DNA of 64,000 nt from Obscuribacter phosphatis_A (lineage in GTDB: Bacteria; Cyanobacteriota; Vampirovibrionia; Obscuribacterales; Obscuribacteraceae), in the NCBI GenBank assembly GCA_017303615.1, contig JAFLCK010000003.1, forward strand, positions 62,001-126,000. Direction: 5' to 3'. The translations under genes and the position numbers were made by a program. Below, in pieces: positions 26,367 through 34,704 of the stretch; the first letter of the stretch is position 1; every line of letters begins with the position of its first letter. The notes below the pieces were generated by a model. The model saw only the letters and a program-made list of their open reading frames with translations, was not told the origin of the DNA and did not search any database.

Positions 26367-28643
26367 CTATTTAAACAAGTCTTCTAGGCCGATTCGACTC
26401 AGTTTCTCAATTGTTTCAAAACTGCCGCTGGGAATGCGGACAAAGCGTCGGCGCGTAAAATGCAGTGATACCAACTTTTCGATTCGGACAATTTCTTCTT
26501 TAGTCCAGGGCTTCCCAGGGTCTTGCCAATCATGCAAGTAAGCACGGATCTTCTCTTTCTCCTCAATCTGAAACTGTGGTGTGGAGATCTTCAATGTTTT
26601 GATATGGGGATTCTTGGCGACTAGTCTCAAGATAAAGGCAGCATCGTAGTTGTTATCTTCTACCTTAAGAGTGCGCAGGCTTTTGATACCGGACAACTGC
26701 TCCAGCCAAGCGGGTTGAACTGCCATTCCCTCAAGAGAGAGAGTCTCTATATCTTTGAACTCAATTATCTTTTTTGCTATGGCTGAATCAATCTGAGTGC
26801 GTCGAAAAAGTAGTTCTTTTAGCTCCCTGGGTTGTAGTATGGACAAGAATGCTTCCAGGGCCCCAGGCTTAGCCTGTGAGACCTGCTCGATGATAACGGT
26901 GCGGGCAATCAGTTTGCCGCTGGTTGTTAGTCCACCAAAAGCCACTGTATTATGCACGTGCAAATTCTCGATAAATGGCAAGTCTAGTAGATCTTCTAGA
27001 AAAGCCTTATCCAACTTGCGATCCTTGATCTGAAGACTCCAAAGATGTTTCCAATCTCGCAAGGACTTTTTTAAAGACTTGAGCTGTTCATCGTGGTAAA
27101 TGGTCACCTTCAAGTCAACGCTATCAGGCTTGAGTTTGCCAACAACTTGCAGCGGAAGGTCCTCATCAAGATCAAGTGCGGGGCGAGGTAACTTTACAAA
27201 CACCTGCCCTTGGGCTTTGACTGGTCGAGACTGGGAAAGACAGAACTTGTCCTGCATATAGCCGAGCGAAAAATTAGTAGGGAAAGAAAAGAGATAACGG
27301 TCGCCTTGCTTAACCGGACCAAAATCGGTAAGTGGAGCCAAGAGTTTCTCTGCTCCATTACCTTCCACTATACCTTGCGCTAATTTCCTTTCAAAACGAT
27401 CGGCATTGCTAGAGACAACTTCAAGCACTTCAGTCGCCTGCTTTAGGCTCTTGTCCTTCGACATATCAACCTTGGTCTTTTCAAGCTTGGCATAGTGCAA
27501 ACCAGCGCCGAACAAGAGAGCCAAAGTGGCGACACCGGCAAAGACAGCCAATGACAAAAATGACTTAGCCTTCTTCTTAGTTTGCTTTTCAGAGAGTTCC
27601 TGCTCTTCTTCACTGACAGCAGTATTTATCTGCAAAGACGGGGCAAAGCCCTCAGATTTCAAACCGGCAGCAGCAGTGGGCAAACCTATATTCACTCTCG
27701 CTAGATCTAGGGCGAGTTGCTTCATTGTGCTGTAGCGCCCCTCAGTATCTTTGTTTAGACAAAGATTGACTATCGCTTGCACTTCGCTAGGTAAACCATA
27801 AACATATTGCGAGAGCGCCGGCACCGGAGCGGCCAGATGCATACCCATGGTCTCAAAAGCATTGGCACCGCGAAATGGAGGTTCACCGGTCAAGGCTTCA
27901 AAAAACGTACAACCAAGGGCATAAATATCAGTCTGTCTGCTCACTGGACGACCCAAAGACTGTTCTGGACTGAGATAAAACGGCGTGCCAAAAATCTCGC
28001 CTGTTTGGGTGAGACTCTGCAGTTTCTGATTCTCGGCCGGGCTAAGCAAGCCAAGACCAAGCTGACCTTTAGTATCTATCGACTTGGCGATGCCAAAATC
28101 AACAATCTTTACCGAGGTAGCAGATGCGTCGCGCCTTCTCTCTTGGTCATGACCTTTAGCGGTCTCTTTCTCCGTCCAATTGATGAGCATAATATTTGAA
28201 GGCTTAAGATCTCTATGAATGACACCTTTCTCATGGGCAAAGTGCATCGCTTCAGCTATTTGCACAAAGACCTGAACAGCTTGCCTCAGACTCAGTTGCC
28301 CTCTCTCTTTGATTAACTGAGACAGCGAGAGTCCTTCCAAAAGCTCCATGACATAGAAAGGACATCGGCCAGCATCAACACCCATATTCAAGACGCTCAC
28401 TATGCCGGGATGCTGCAAGCGAGCCAAGATCCTGGCTTCACTCTCAAAACGCTTCCAGGTGGAAGCATTGACCAGGTCGGGGAAAAGAATCTTGAGCGCC
28501 ACAGGTTTATCGATTAGCCGATGTTGGGCTAAAAAGACCGCCCCCATACCACCGCGTCCCAACTCTTTCAAAAGATGATAATCGCCGCCAACCAAGGCCC
28601 CGATTCGATAAGAACGAGAATAGCTATCTGCCAACTCTGTCAC
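26367..28643 (-). CDS. transmembrane Ser/Thr protein kinase with leucine-rich-like C-terminal domain
   Basis: About 758 residues. Bacterial Hanks kinase domain about 20-315: LGRGGMGAVFLAQH (Gly loop), VALKIL (ATP lysine), HRDLKPSNIM (catalytic loop), KIVDFGIAK (DFG) and GTPFYLSPEQ (activation loop). Between HRD and DFG there is an insertion of about 20 charged residues. A membrane helix lies near 360-385 (FLSLAVFAGVATLALLF). The outside part (about 390-758) has a stretch resembling leucine-rich repeats (LRTLKVEDNNYDAAFILRLV and similar units). Likely a receptor-type kinase. An upstream TTG at 28683 lies in the etf terminator, so GTG at 28643 (AGAGA upstream) is preferred; the exact start is uncertain. 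Confidence 0.85.
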   Translation of the reverse strand: MTELADSYSRSYRIGALVGGDYHLLKELGRGGMGAVFLAQHRLIDKPVALKILFPDLVNASTWKRFESEARILARLQHPGIVSVLNMGVDAGRCPFYVMELLEGLSLSQLIKERGQLSLRQAVQVFVQIAEAMHFAHEKGVIHRDLKPSNIMLINWTEKETAKGHDQERRRDASATSVKIVDFGIAKSIDTKGQLGLGLLSPAENQKLQSLTQTGEIFGTPFYLSPEQSLGRPVSRQTDIYALGCTFFEALTGEPPFRGANAFETMGMHLAAPVPALSQYVYGLPSEVQAIVNLCLNKDTEGRYSTMKQLALDLARVNIGLPTAAAGLKSEGFAPSLQINTAVSEEEQELSEKQTKKKAKSFLSLAVFAGVATLALLFGAGLHYAKLEKTKVDMSKDKSLKQATEVLEVVSSNADRFERKLAQGIVEGNGAEKLLAPLTDFGPVKQGDRYLFSFPTNFSLGYMQDKFCLSQSRPVKAQGQVFVKLPRPALDLDEDLPLQVVGKLKPDSVDLKVTIYHDEQLKSLKKSLRDWKHLWSLQIKDRKLDKAFLEDLLDLPFIENLHVHNTVAFGGLTTSGKLIARTVIIEQVSQAKPGALEAFLSILQPRELKELLFRRTQIDSAIAKKIIEFKDIETLSLEGMAVQPAWLEQLSGIKSLRTLKVEDNNYDAAFILRLVAKNPHIKTLKISTPQFQIEEKEKIRAYLHDWQDPGKPWTKEEIVRIEKLVSLHFTRRRFVRIPSGSFETIEKLSRIGLEDLFK

Positions 28644-28683
28644 GCTATGGTTGTCTCTGCATAAAGCAGCCTCAGTGTACAAC

Positions 28684-28717
28684 AAAGAAAGGGAGAGGCG
28701 GACCTCTCCCTTTCTTT
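28684..28717 (-). terminator. 15-bp perfect stem terminator after etfA
   Basis: AAAGAAAGGGAGAGG (28684-28698) and CCTCTCCCTTTCTTT (28703-28717) pair perfectly with a 4-nt loop. On the minus strand it follows the etfA stop by 23 nt and ends in a T-rich arm, so it should end the etfB-etfA transcript just before the kinase gene. Confidence 0.8.
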
Positions 28718-28740
28718 CTCAAGTCGCTAAATTGGCGATC

Positions 28741-29718
28741 TTAGTTATGCTCGTGCAACTTGCGCACAGCATCGGTCAACTTCGGCACTACTTCCAGCAC
28801 ATCGCCCACGATACCGTAGGTAGCATGCTTGAAAATTGGGGCTTCCGGATCTTTGTTAATTGCTACTATCACCTTGGAAGAAGACATACCAGCAAGATGC
28901 TGAATCGCTCCTGAAATTCCGCAGGCGATATAGAGCTGAGGGCTGACAGTTTTGCCTGTCTGCCCAACCTGGAACTGGTGATCGATCCAGCCGGCGTCTA
29001 CTACGGCGCGGGAGGCACCAAGGGCGGCACCAAGGGCATCGCAGAGTCCCTGCAAGACCGGCCAATTCTCCGGTCCTTTGATGCCTCTGCCACCAGATAC
29101 TACTATTGCCGCTTCCGATAGTTCTACTTTATTGCCTTCAGCTGCATGCACAGCCACAACTTTGGCTTTGGGCGCGCTTATCTCAAGGCTCAAATCTTCC
29201 ACAGCCGCATCGCCGCCTGCTTCGCTCAAAGCAAAGACGTTTGGACGCAAGGTAATGAAAGAAAGGTCTCCGCTCAGACTATAGGTTCCGAAAGTCTTGC
29301 CGGAATACATTGGGCGAACCGGGCAAAGATTAGCGCCTTCGGTCACAAAGTCCATGGCGTCGGAAACGCAGGCAGCATCAAGGCGAGCAGCTGCCCTAGG
29401 AATGAAGTCTTTAGCCATCGATGTGCAGGCGGCAAAGACATACTTGGGCGAGACTTTTTTCACTGCTTCGGTGAGCGCTTGAGTAAAGGTCTCAGTGCTG
29501 TAATTTTCAAGAGCAGCATTATCGACCACCAATACTTTCTTGGCTCCAAACTTGCCAAGTTGGGCAGCCAGACCTTTAACGCCCGAGCCGATTAGTACGG
29601 CACTGACATCACCGCCGACGGCGGCAGCCCGACGATGGGCTTCAGAAAGAGCTTCTAGAGAGGCTTTGCGCACCTGTCCGCCCCTCTGCTCTACAAATAC
29701 CAAAATTCCTTGCGACAT
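28741..29718 (-). CDS. etfA: electron transfer flavoprotein alpha subunit
   Basis: 325 residues. The C-terminal FAD domain shows VSGGRGIKGPENWPVL, LGASRAVVDAGWI, QVGQTGKTVSPQLYIACGIS and VAINKDPEAPIFKHATYGIV, all canonical. With EtfB it accepts electrons from acyl-CoA and other flavin dehydrogenases and passes them to a membrane quinone oxidoreductase. ATG start; 25 nt after etfB. Terminated by a perfect hairpin. Confidence 0.96.
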   Translation of the reverse strand: MSQGILVFVEQRGGQVRKASLEALSEAHRRAAAVGGDVSAVLIGSGVKGLAAQLGKFGAKKVLVVDNAALENYSTETFTQALTEAVKKVSPKYVFAACTSMAKDFIPRAAARLDAACVSDAMDFVTEGANLCPVRPMYSGKTFGTYSLSGDLSFITLRPNVFALSEAGGDAAVEDLSLEISAPKAKVVAVHAAEGNKVELSEAAIVVSGGRGIKGPENWPVLQGLCDALGAALGASRAVVDAGWIDHQFQVGQTGKTVSPQLYIACGISGAIQHLAGMSSSKVIVAINKDPEAPIFKHATYGIVGDVLEVVPKLTDAVRKLHEHN

Positions 29719-29743
29719 TTGTTATCTCCAAAAAAATAGGGGC

Positions 29744-30526
29744 TTAAAGCACATGCGCTTCTGAGCGCAACAGTTTCACCAACTCGCTCACTTGAGCATC
29801 GCTGTCGCCTTCAATTTTGCGACCCTGAGGACGCTCAGGCGGCAAGGCCATCTCTTTGATAGTCGCCTTGAGATTGGCACCACCGACCTGACCTTTGACA
29901 CCAAGGGCGGCAGCATCTTTGACGGCTATCTCTTTGCGGCGAGCAGCCATCACACCTTTGATTCCAGGATAGCGAGGCTCGTTCAGCCCTTTCTGAGCGC
30001 TGATCACAGCAGGCAAGGAACCTTCGATGAACTCATGGGCTCCTTCTATTTCTCTTTCTGCCTTAAAAGTAGTGCCGTCACATTCAAACTTGACTGCCAT
30101 AGTGGCTTGGGCAAAACCAAGTAATTCGGCCAGCATGGAAGGTACTTGGCTGTTATCGCCGCCTACACCCTGCTGTCCCATGAAGACTATTTCATAGCCA
30201 CCATCTTTGATGGCGCTTGCCAAAACCTTGGCTGTAGACAAAGTATCCAGACCGGCGAAATCAGCATCATTAAGATGAACGGCATTGTCGATGCCTCTAG
30301 CCAGACTGTCCCTGAGAACATCGGTACATTCGGCCCCACCCATCGAAATAACGGTGGTATCACCGCCCAGTTTCTCTTTCAGTTTAAGAGCTTCTTCAAT
30401 GGCAAACTCGTCATAGGGGCTGGTAACAAAACGAACACCGGCAAAGTCGATATTCTTTTTGCCATCAGCAATCGCTATTTTGGCTTCCGTGTCCGGCACG
30501 GCTTTCACACATACGGCAATCTTCAA
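29744..30526 (-). CDS. etfB: electron transfer flavoprotein beta subunit
   Basis: 260 residues. Standard EtfB: MKIAVCVKAVPDTEAKI, SPYDEFAIEEALKLKEK, MGQQGVGGDNSQVPSMLAEL and PAVISAQKGLNEPRYPGIKG bind AMP and contact EtfA. TTG start, supported by AGGAGA 9 nt upstream. First gene of the etfB-etfA operon; an inverted repeat sits about 30-60 nt before it. Confidence 0.96.
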   Translation of the reverse strand: MKIAVCVKAVPDTEAKIAIADGKKNIDFAGVRFVTSPYDEFAIEEALKLKEKLGGDTTVISMGGAECTDVLRDSLARGIDNAVHLNDADFAGLDTLSTAKVLASAIKDGGYEIVFMGQQGVGGDNSQVPSMLAELLGFAQATMAVKFECDGTTFKAEREIEGAHEFIEGSLPAVISAQKGLNEPRYPGIKGVMAARRKEIAVKDAAALGVKGQVGGANLKATIKEMALPPERPQGRKIEGDSDAQVSELVKLLRSEAHVL

Positions 30527-30553
30527 GGCCCTGTCTCCTAAAGAACGGCAATC

Positions 30554-30583
30554 AAAGCTGACTAATACTTATCGGTCAGCTTT
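30554..30583 (-). promoter_or_regulatory. 9-bp inverted repeat upstream of etfB
   Basis: AAAGCTGAC (30554-30562) and GTCAGCTTT (30575-30583) are perfect complements with a 12-nt spacer. It lies 28 nt upstream of the etfB start and after the LOG gene end, with no T-tract on the coding strand, so it suggests an operator or attenuator rather than a terminator. No confident -35/-10 pair was found. Confidence 0.45.
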
Positions 30584-30655
30584 AAATTGTAGGCTCTGTA
30601 AAGACAGGTATCGTTTTTTTACAAGATTCCTTAATCAGTTTAGATTAGCGCTTCT

Positions 30656-31366
30656 TCAAGTTTCCTGATTTTTATTGCGACCCTTGAGCCCGTCCGGATT
30701 GAGATAACATTTTTCGTTCTCGCACCAGACAATTTGATCGACAAGTTCATCAGGGTCGTCAATAACTGTGAGCAGTTCAAGCTCAGACGGCTCTAAATAA
30801 CCACGCACTACGACCTCGTTTCTAAGCCAGTCCATCATAGGATTCCAGAACTTGGAATCTACGAGGAACATAGGAAACTTTTTGATCTTCTTCGTTTGAA
30901 TCAAGGTAACTGTTTCAAATAATTCATCAAGACTGCCAAAGCCGCCAGGCAAGATGACAAAGGCAATCGCATACTTGACAAACATCAACTTGCGCAGAAA
31001 GAAATAACGAAAATCTAGAGATTTAGTTTGATACGGGTTTGGACCGGTTTCTCGAGGCAAAATGATATTCAAACCGACCGAAGTTCCACCGCCGGCAATT
31101 GCCCCTTTGTTTCCCGCTTCCATCACACCGGGTCCGCCGCCGGTCATAACAGCAAAGCCTTTTTGTGAAAGTTTGCGGGCTATTGTCTCAGCCAATACAT
31201 AAACCGGATCTGACGGCTTACAACGAGCAGTTCCAAATATAGATACAGCCGGACCTATGCGCGAAAGTTCGTCAAAACCTTCCACCATTTCAGCCATCAT
31301 GCGAAAGACACGCCAAGTGTCCTTCACATTCATCTCATCGAGTACGAAATTGGATCCTTCGCTCAC
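30656..31366 (-). CDS. LOG-family nucleotide-binding protein
   Basis: 236 residues, Rossmann fold. GGGPGVMEAGNKGAIAGGG and ILPGGFGSLDELFE are the GGGxGxM and PGGxGTxxE motifs of the LOG/YgdH family, whose studied members hydrolyse nucleoside 5'-monophosphates such as cytokinin ribotides to free base. The old name lysine decarboxylase is unsupported. GTG start with AAGGAGG that overlaps the end region of holA. Last gene of the operon starting with the histidine kinase at 34545. Confidence 0.88.
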   Translation of the reverse strand: MSEGSNFVLDEMNVKDTWRVFRMMAEMVEGFDELSRIGPAVSIFGTARCKPSDPVYVLAETIARKLSQKGFAVMTGGGPGVMEAGNKGAIAGGGTSVGLNIILPRETGPNPYQTKSLDFRYFFLRKLMFVKYAIAFVILPGGFGSLDELFETVTLIQTKKIKKFPMFLVDSKFWNPMMDWLRNEVVVRGYLEPSELELLTVIDDPDELVDQIVWCENEKCYLNPDGLKGRNKNQET

Positions 31367-31376
31367 AGGGCCTCCT

Positions 31377-32447
31377 TCAATTGAAAAAGAATAATTCGAG
31401 AGCCTGATTCTCAGGCATTTGTCCAGTCTTCACCAGATGCTCCATTCTGGTCAATTCTTGCTTCTTGCTAACTAAAAAAGATAGGGACACATGAGAGAGC
31501 TTCTTCAGGTCCTTCTCAAGCGCAAAGGGATGAACTTTGAGCGGACCGCTCAAACGCTTGGCAAGTTCGTTGGCTGATATCTCTCGTCTTTGAATGCCGG
31601 GTTTGTACGGCAGTTTCTCGTTCTCCATTTCGGCATGGGTCTTGAAGCTCACCCATTTACTGAGCATGGTCTGCAAGGCAGCCATTACCTGCATAGCGTT
31701 CTGCTTAGTCAAGACCTCTTTCAGCCCGTTCAAGGTCTCTCTTCTTTTGCCTAAGAGCCAATTTTCAGCTACGGTGAAGATCTGAGAATTGTGGGGACTG
31801 AGAGTCTTTACCACATCTAGAGTGATATGTGTTTTGGGCAATATATATGTAGCAGCTTTAGCCAATTCGCTATGAATGTGCCTGAGATTAGCCTCTAGAC
31901 CATCAATCAAATAGAAAGCAGCATCATCATCGATAGTGCAACCGAGGGCATGGGTTTCGGTTTGCATAAAGTTTTTGAGAGCCGCTGAAGGCTCACTGCC
32001 TGGCCAATATTTCACCTTTTCAAACTTTTCAATTTTGGCGTGCTTCTCAAAGAGTTTTGAAAGTCTGAGACTTGAATCAAAATTGCTGGTCGAAACAAAA
32101 ATCAAATAAGTATTCTCGTGCACAGAGGCAATGGCGTCAGCCAAGGTTTCTTCCGCTACTTCTTTTGAGGCGCCGCCCTTAGAGGCAGCGCTCTTTTGTG
32201 GCTTGGCTTTGCTCTTTTCGGTACCTCGCTTTTTCGAGAACCAATCACAGCGATCGATGATAATCACTTTATTGCCCATGCCGAAAGGTATGGAAGCCGC
32301 CAGGTCAACAGCATCATTTGTAGAAACATTGTCTAGACGCTGATAGTTGAAGCTTGCAAAAGCCGGGTCCAAATACTTTGCCTTCAGCTCATCGAGACGA
32401 CGATAGAGCAGGAAGTCTTCTTCTCCAGCCAGCACAATTACAGGCAT
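31377..32447 (-). CDS. holA: DNA polymerase III delta subunit
   Basis: 356 residues. VIVLAGEEDFLLYRRLDEL at the N-terminus and GNKVIIIDRCDWF in the next block fit the HolA clamp-loader delta subunit, with the AAA+-like body and C-terminal collar (LKVHPFALEKDLKKLSHVSL). It opens the beta sliding clamp during replication. A Lys/Ala/Ser-rich insert (about 92-108) is unusual. The ATG overlaps the phoU stop by one base (TGATG), so the two are translationally coupled. Confidence 0.9.
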   Translation of the reverse strand: MPVIVLAGEEDFLLYRRLDELKAKYLDPAFASFNYQRLDNVSTNDAVDLAASIPFGMGNKVIIIDRCDWFSKKRGTEKSKAKPQKSAASKGGASKEVAEETLADAIASVHENTYLIFVSTSNFDSSLRLSKLFEKHAKIEKFEKVKYWPGSEPSAALKNFMQTETHALGCTIDDDAAFYLIDGLEANLRHIHSELAKAATYILPKTHITLDVVKTLSPHNSQIFTVAENWLLGKRRETLNGLKEVLTKQNAMQVMAALQTMLSKWVSFKTHAEMENEKLPYKPGIQRREISANELAKRLSGPLKVHPFALEKDLKKLSHVSLSFLVSKKQELTRMEHLVKTGQMPENQALELFFFN

Positions 32448-33097
32448 CAGTGGCCGCCCTTGCCGATTCTTTCGCCGGTGGAAAGAAAATAGACTCGCTT
32501 GGCAATTGATGTACAGGCATCACCCATGCGTTCAAGAAAACGCCCGCAAAATAGAAATTGCGCCTTCATCTGAGCGCCGGCACTATCTTGTTCACCCAAA
32601 TCGCTGAGCAGTCGCTTGGAAAGCAAATCATGCAAATAATCCACATTGCTGTCAGAGGCTAAAATCTCTTTCGCCTTAGACGGCGAGTCGGTAAGAAAAC
32701 AAAGCAATAGTTCCTGCACCATGTGATAGACGCTGGCAGCCATGCGCGGCAATTCTTCCGGAATTTCTATTTGGTCTTCGATTGCCCAATTGGCAAAGCG
32801 TGCCACACGATTGGCATGATCGGCCAAGCGCTCAAGTTTTGCGGCAATAAGGGGAATCGAAACAAGCGCCCGAATCTCTCTAGCACCATTGGCAGTATCG
32901 CGCTCAACCAAGAGATCGACGCATTTTTCTTCGATCTCAAGACAAAGGGCGTTGATCTCCGCTTCTTGTCTTTCTACCAAACTGAGGTCGGCGCGCTTGT
33001 CGCCTTTCAAAAGTCTAGTCACCTCATAAACCGTAGTCTCGACTAAGCGACCGAGGGTAAGAACTTCTTCTTTGATTAGGGTGATTGACTCACTCAC
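32447..33097 (-). CDS. phoU: PhoU-like phosphate signalling protein
   Basis: 216 residues, two PhoU three-helix repeats. Conserved acid-rich helices appear as KLERLADHANRVARFA and CGRFLERMGDACTSIAKRV. PhoU couples the Pst transporter to the PhoR kinase and affects polyphosphate levels; no pst genes are in view. Its ATG overlaps the response regulator stop by 4 nt (ATGA), and its stop overlaps holA. Position in a kinase-regulator-phoU operon supports a phosphate role. Confidence 0.92.
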   Translation of the reverse strand: MSESITLIKEEVLTLGRLVETTVYEVTRLLKGDKRADLSLVERQEAEINALCLEIEEKCVDLLVERDTANGAREIRALVSIPLIAAKLERLADHANRVARFANWAIEDQIEIPEELPRMAASVYHMVQELLLCFLTDSPSKAKEILASDSNVDYLHDLLSKRLLSDLGEQDSAGAQMKAQFLFCGRFLERMGDACTSIAKRVYFLSTGERIGKGGH

Positions 33098-33798
33098 TTG
33101 TCTTCTCCCAGTTGATTTAGTCTATAACCAGACCTATGAACGGTCTCCAAAAGCTTCGGCTCTTTCGGGTCCTCTTCTAGTTTCTGCCGCAGCCAACGAA
33201 TATGCACCGCCACTGTTTTGACGTCACCGTCAAAATCAGTGCCCCAAACTTTATCGAGCAAGACATCGGTGGTAAGCACTTTGCCGGCATTTTGCATAAG
33301 CACTTTCAGCAAAGCAAATTCTCTGGGTGAAAGATCGATATTGCGCCCGCTAAAGACGACCTTGCGGGCGTCTTCATCCAAAGAGAGGGCGCCGACGCTA
33401 AGGCGCGCACCACTGCGCTTCTTCTTGCCGCTACGGCGCAAAAGGGCTTCGATGCGAGCCATAAGCTCAACCATAGAAAAAGGCTTGACTAGATAGTCAT
33501 CGGCGCCCGAAGACAAACCATGCGCAATATCAGTGGGAGCCGAGCGCCCGGTGAGCATCAAGATTGGCAGTTCCGGTGCTTGCTCGCGCAGAATGGCGCA
33601 AAGGTCGGGACCTTTCATATCGGGCATCATCCAGTCGAGCATAACCAGGTCAGGATTAGCCTCGGTAAAGCCAGACACAGCCGCCAATGCCCGATTAAAT
33701 GAAATCACCTCAAAACCGGCTCGCCTAAAGTTAAAGGTGAGCGTATCAACGATTGTTTCATCGTCATCGACAACCATGATGCGCGTTTTTACCGTCAT
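33094..33798 (-). CDS. PhoB-like OmpR-family response regulator
   Basis: 234 residues. Receiver domain (about 5-118) with the acidic pocket VVDDDE, phosphoacceptor in VMLDWMMPDMKG and Lys in YLVKPFSMVEL; winged-helix DNA-binding domain (about 138-228) with LSPREFALLKVLMQ and VHIRWLRQKLEEDP. Pairs with the kinase immediately upstream: the kinase TAA abuts this ATG. Coupling to phoU argues for control of phosphate genes. Confidence 0.93.
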   Translation of the reverse strand: MTVKTRIMVVDDDETIVDTLTFNFRRAGFEVISFNRALAAVSGFTEANPDLVMLDWMMPDMKGPDLCAILREQAPELPILMLTGRSAPTDIAHGLSSGADDYLVKPFSMVELMARIEALLRRSGKKKRSGARLSVGALSLDEDARKVVFSGRNIDLSPREFALLKVLMQNAGKVLTTDVLLDKVWGTDFDGDVKTVAVHIRWLRQKLEEDPKEPKLLETVHRSGYRLNQLGEDK

Positions 33799-34545
33799 TT
33801 ACTTAGTATCCACAAAATTGGAAGAGCCCGGAAACTCTATACTGAAACGAGATCCTCGCCCTTCTTGGGAATAGACATTGATTTTAGCACCGTGCAAATC
33901 GACAATGTGTTTGACAATCGATAGACCAAGCCCTGTCGAACCTCTGGTTTTGCTGCGATCGACTCTATAGAAACGCTGAAAAATCTTGGGAATCTCAGAT
34001 TCGGCAATACCAATGCCGGTATCCTCGACTTCCAACATGAAGGGTCGAACTCTGACAGTGACCAATCCACCCTCATCGGTAAACTTAATGGCATTCTCAA
34101 GCAAATTAACCAAGACTTGATGCAACTGATCGGCATCAGCCAAAAAAGTAGTGCCTTTACAAACTTCGCAAGCTACTTTTACCCCCTTAGAAAGGGCGAG
34201 ACTTTCGGTGGTTTCAACCGCCGCTTTTACAGCCCTTTCTGCATCAATGTCGGCAAAAGAAACCAGGCTGAAAGAACCTTCCCCCCTGGCTCTACTTAAC
34301 TTTTCGTGCGAAAGCAAGTCTGAGACTAGGTTCTGCAAACGAGTCACTTCTTCATCAGCACGCACCAGCATGCGACGAGCTGTGACCGGCTCATCGAGGG
34401 CGCCCGACAACAGGGTCTCCACCAAAAGCTTGATATTAGCGAGCGGCAGCCGCAACTCATGCGAGACTTCGGCTATCCAGTTATTGTTGTTGCCGGCACT
34501 GTTCAGAGCTGTAGCTGTGTCGGCGGCTTGTTCGTCAGGAGACAT
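33799..34545 (-). CDS. soluble PhoR-like histidine kinase core without sensor
   Basis: 248 residues: only about 20 leader residues, a HisKA dimerisation helix (EVSHELRLPLANIK, with Leu where most have Thr after Arg) and a HATPase domain (NLLENAIKFTDEGG, VEDTGIGIAESE, FQRFYRVDRSKTRGSTGLGL). PhoR normally has membrane and PAS segments; both are absent, and the 159-nt upstream gap leaves no room. Any signal must come through PhoU or another partner. ATG start; heads the five-gene operon to 30656. Confidence 0.92.
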   Translation of the reverse strand: MSPDEQAADTATALNSAGNNNNWIAEVSHELRLPLANIKLLVETLLSGALDEPVTARRMLVRADEEVTRLQNLVSDLLSHEKLSRARGEGSFSLVSFADIDAERAVKAAVETTESLALSKGVKVACEVCKGTTFLADADQLHQVLVNLLENAIKFTDEGGLVTVRVRPFMLEVEDTGIGIAESEIPKIFQRFYRVDRSKTRGSTGLGLSIVKHIVDLHGAKINVYSQEGRGSRFSIEFPGSSNFVDTK

Positions 34546-34704
34546 CGCACCACCGGTGGAGGCAGAGCCCGAATTCAGGCAAATTTCTTGAGCGCGAGGT
34601 TAGTTTCATTTGATCCCCGGGTCTGGCCCGATGCATTAAAATATTACTACTGTGAAGCGAACTTACTGACTTCTTTTAAAACAATTCAAGATACGGGGAA
34701 CATT

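Noticed and set aside
34459..34704. Longer N-terminus for gpmI
   Set aside because: Overlaps the divergent kinase gene and does not resemble the family; ATG at 34705 has a good ribosome site and the family start.
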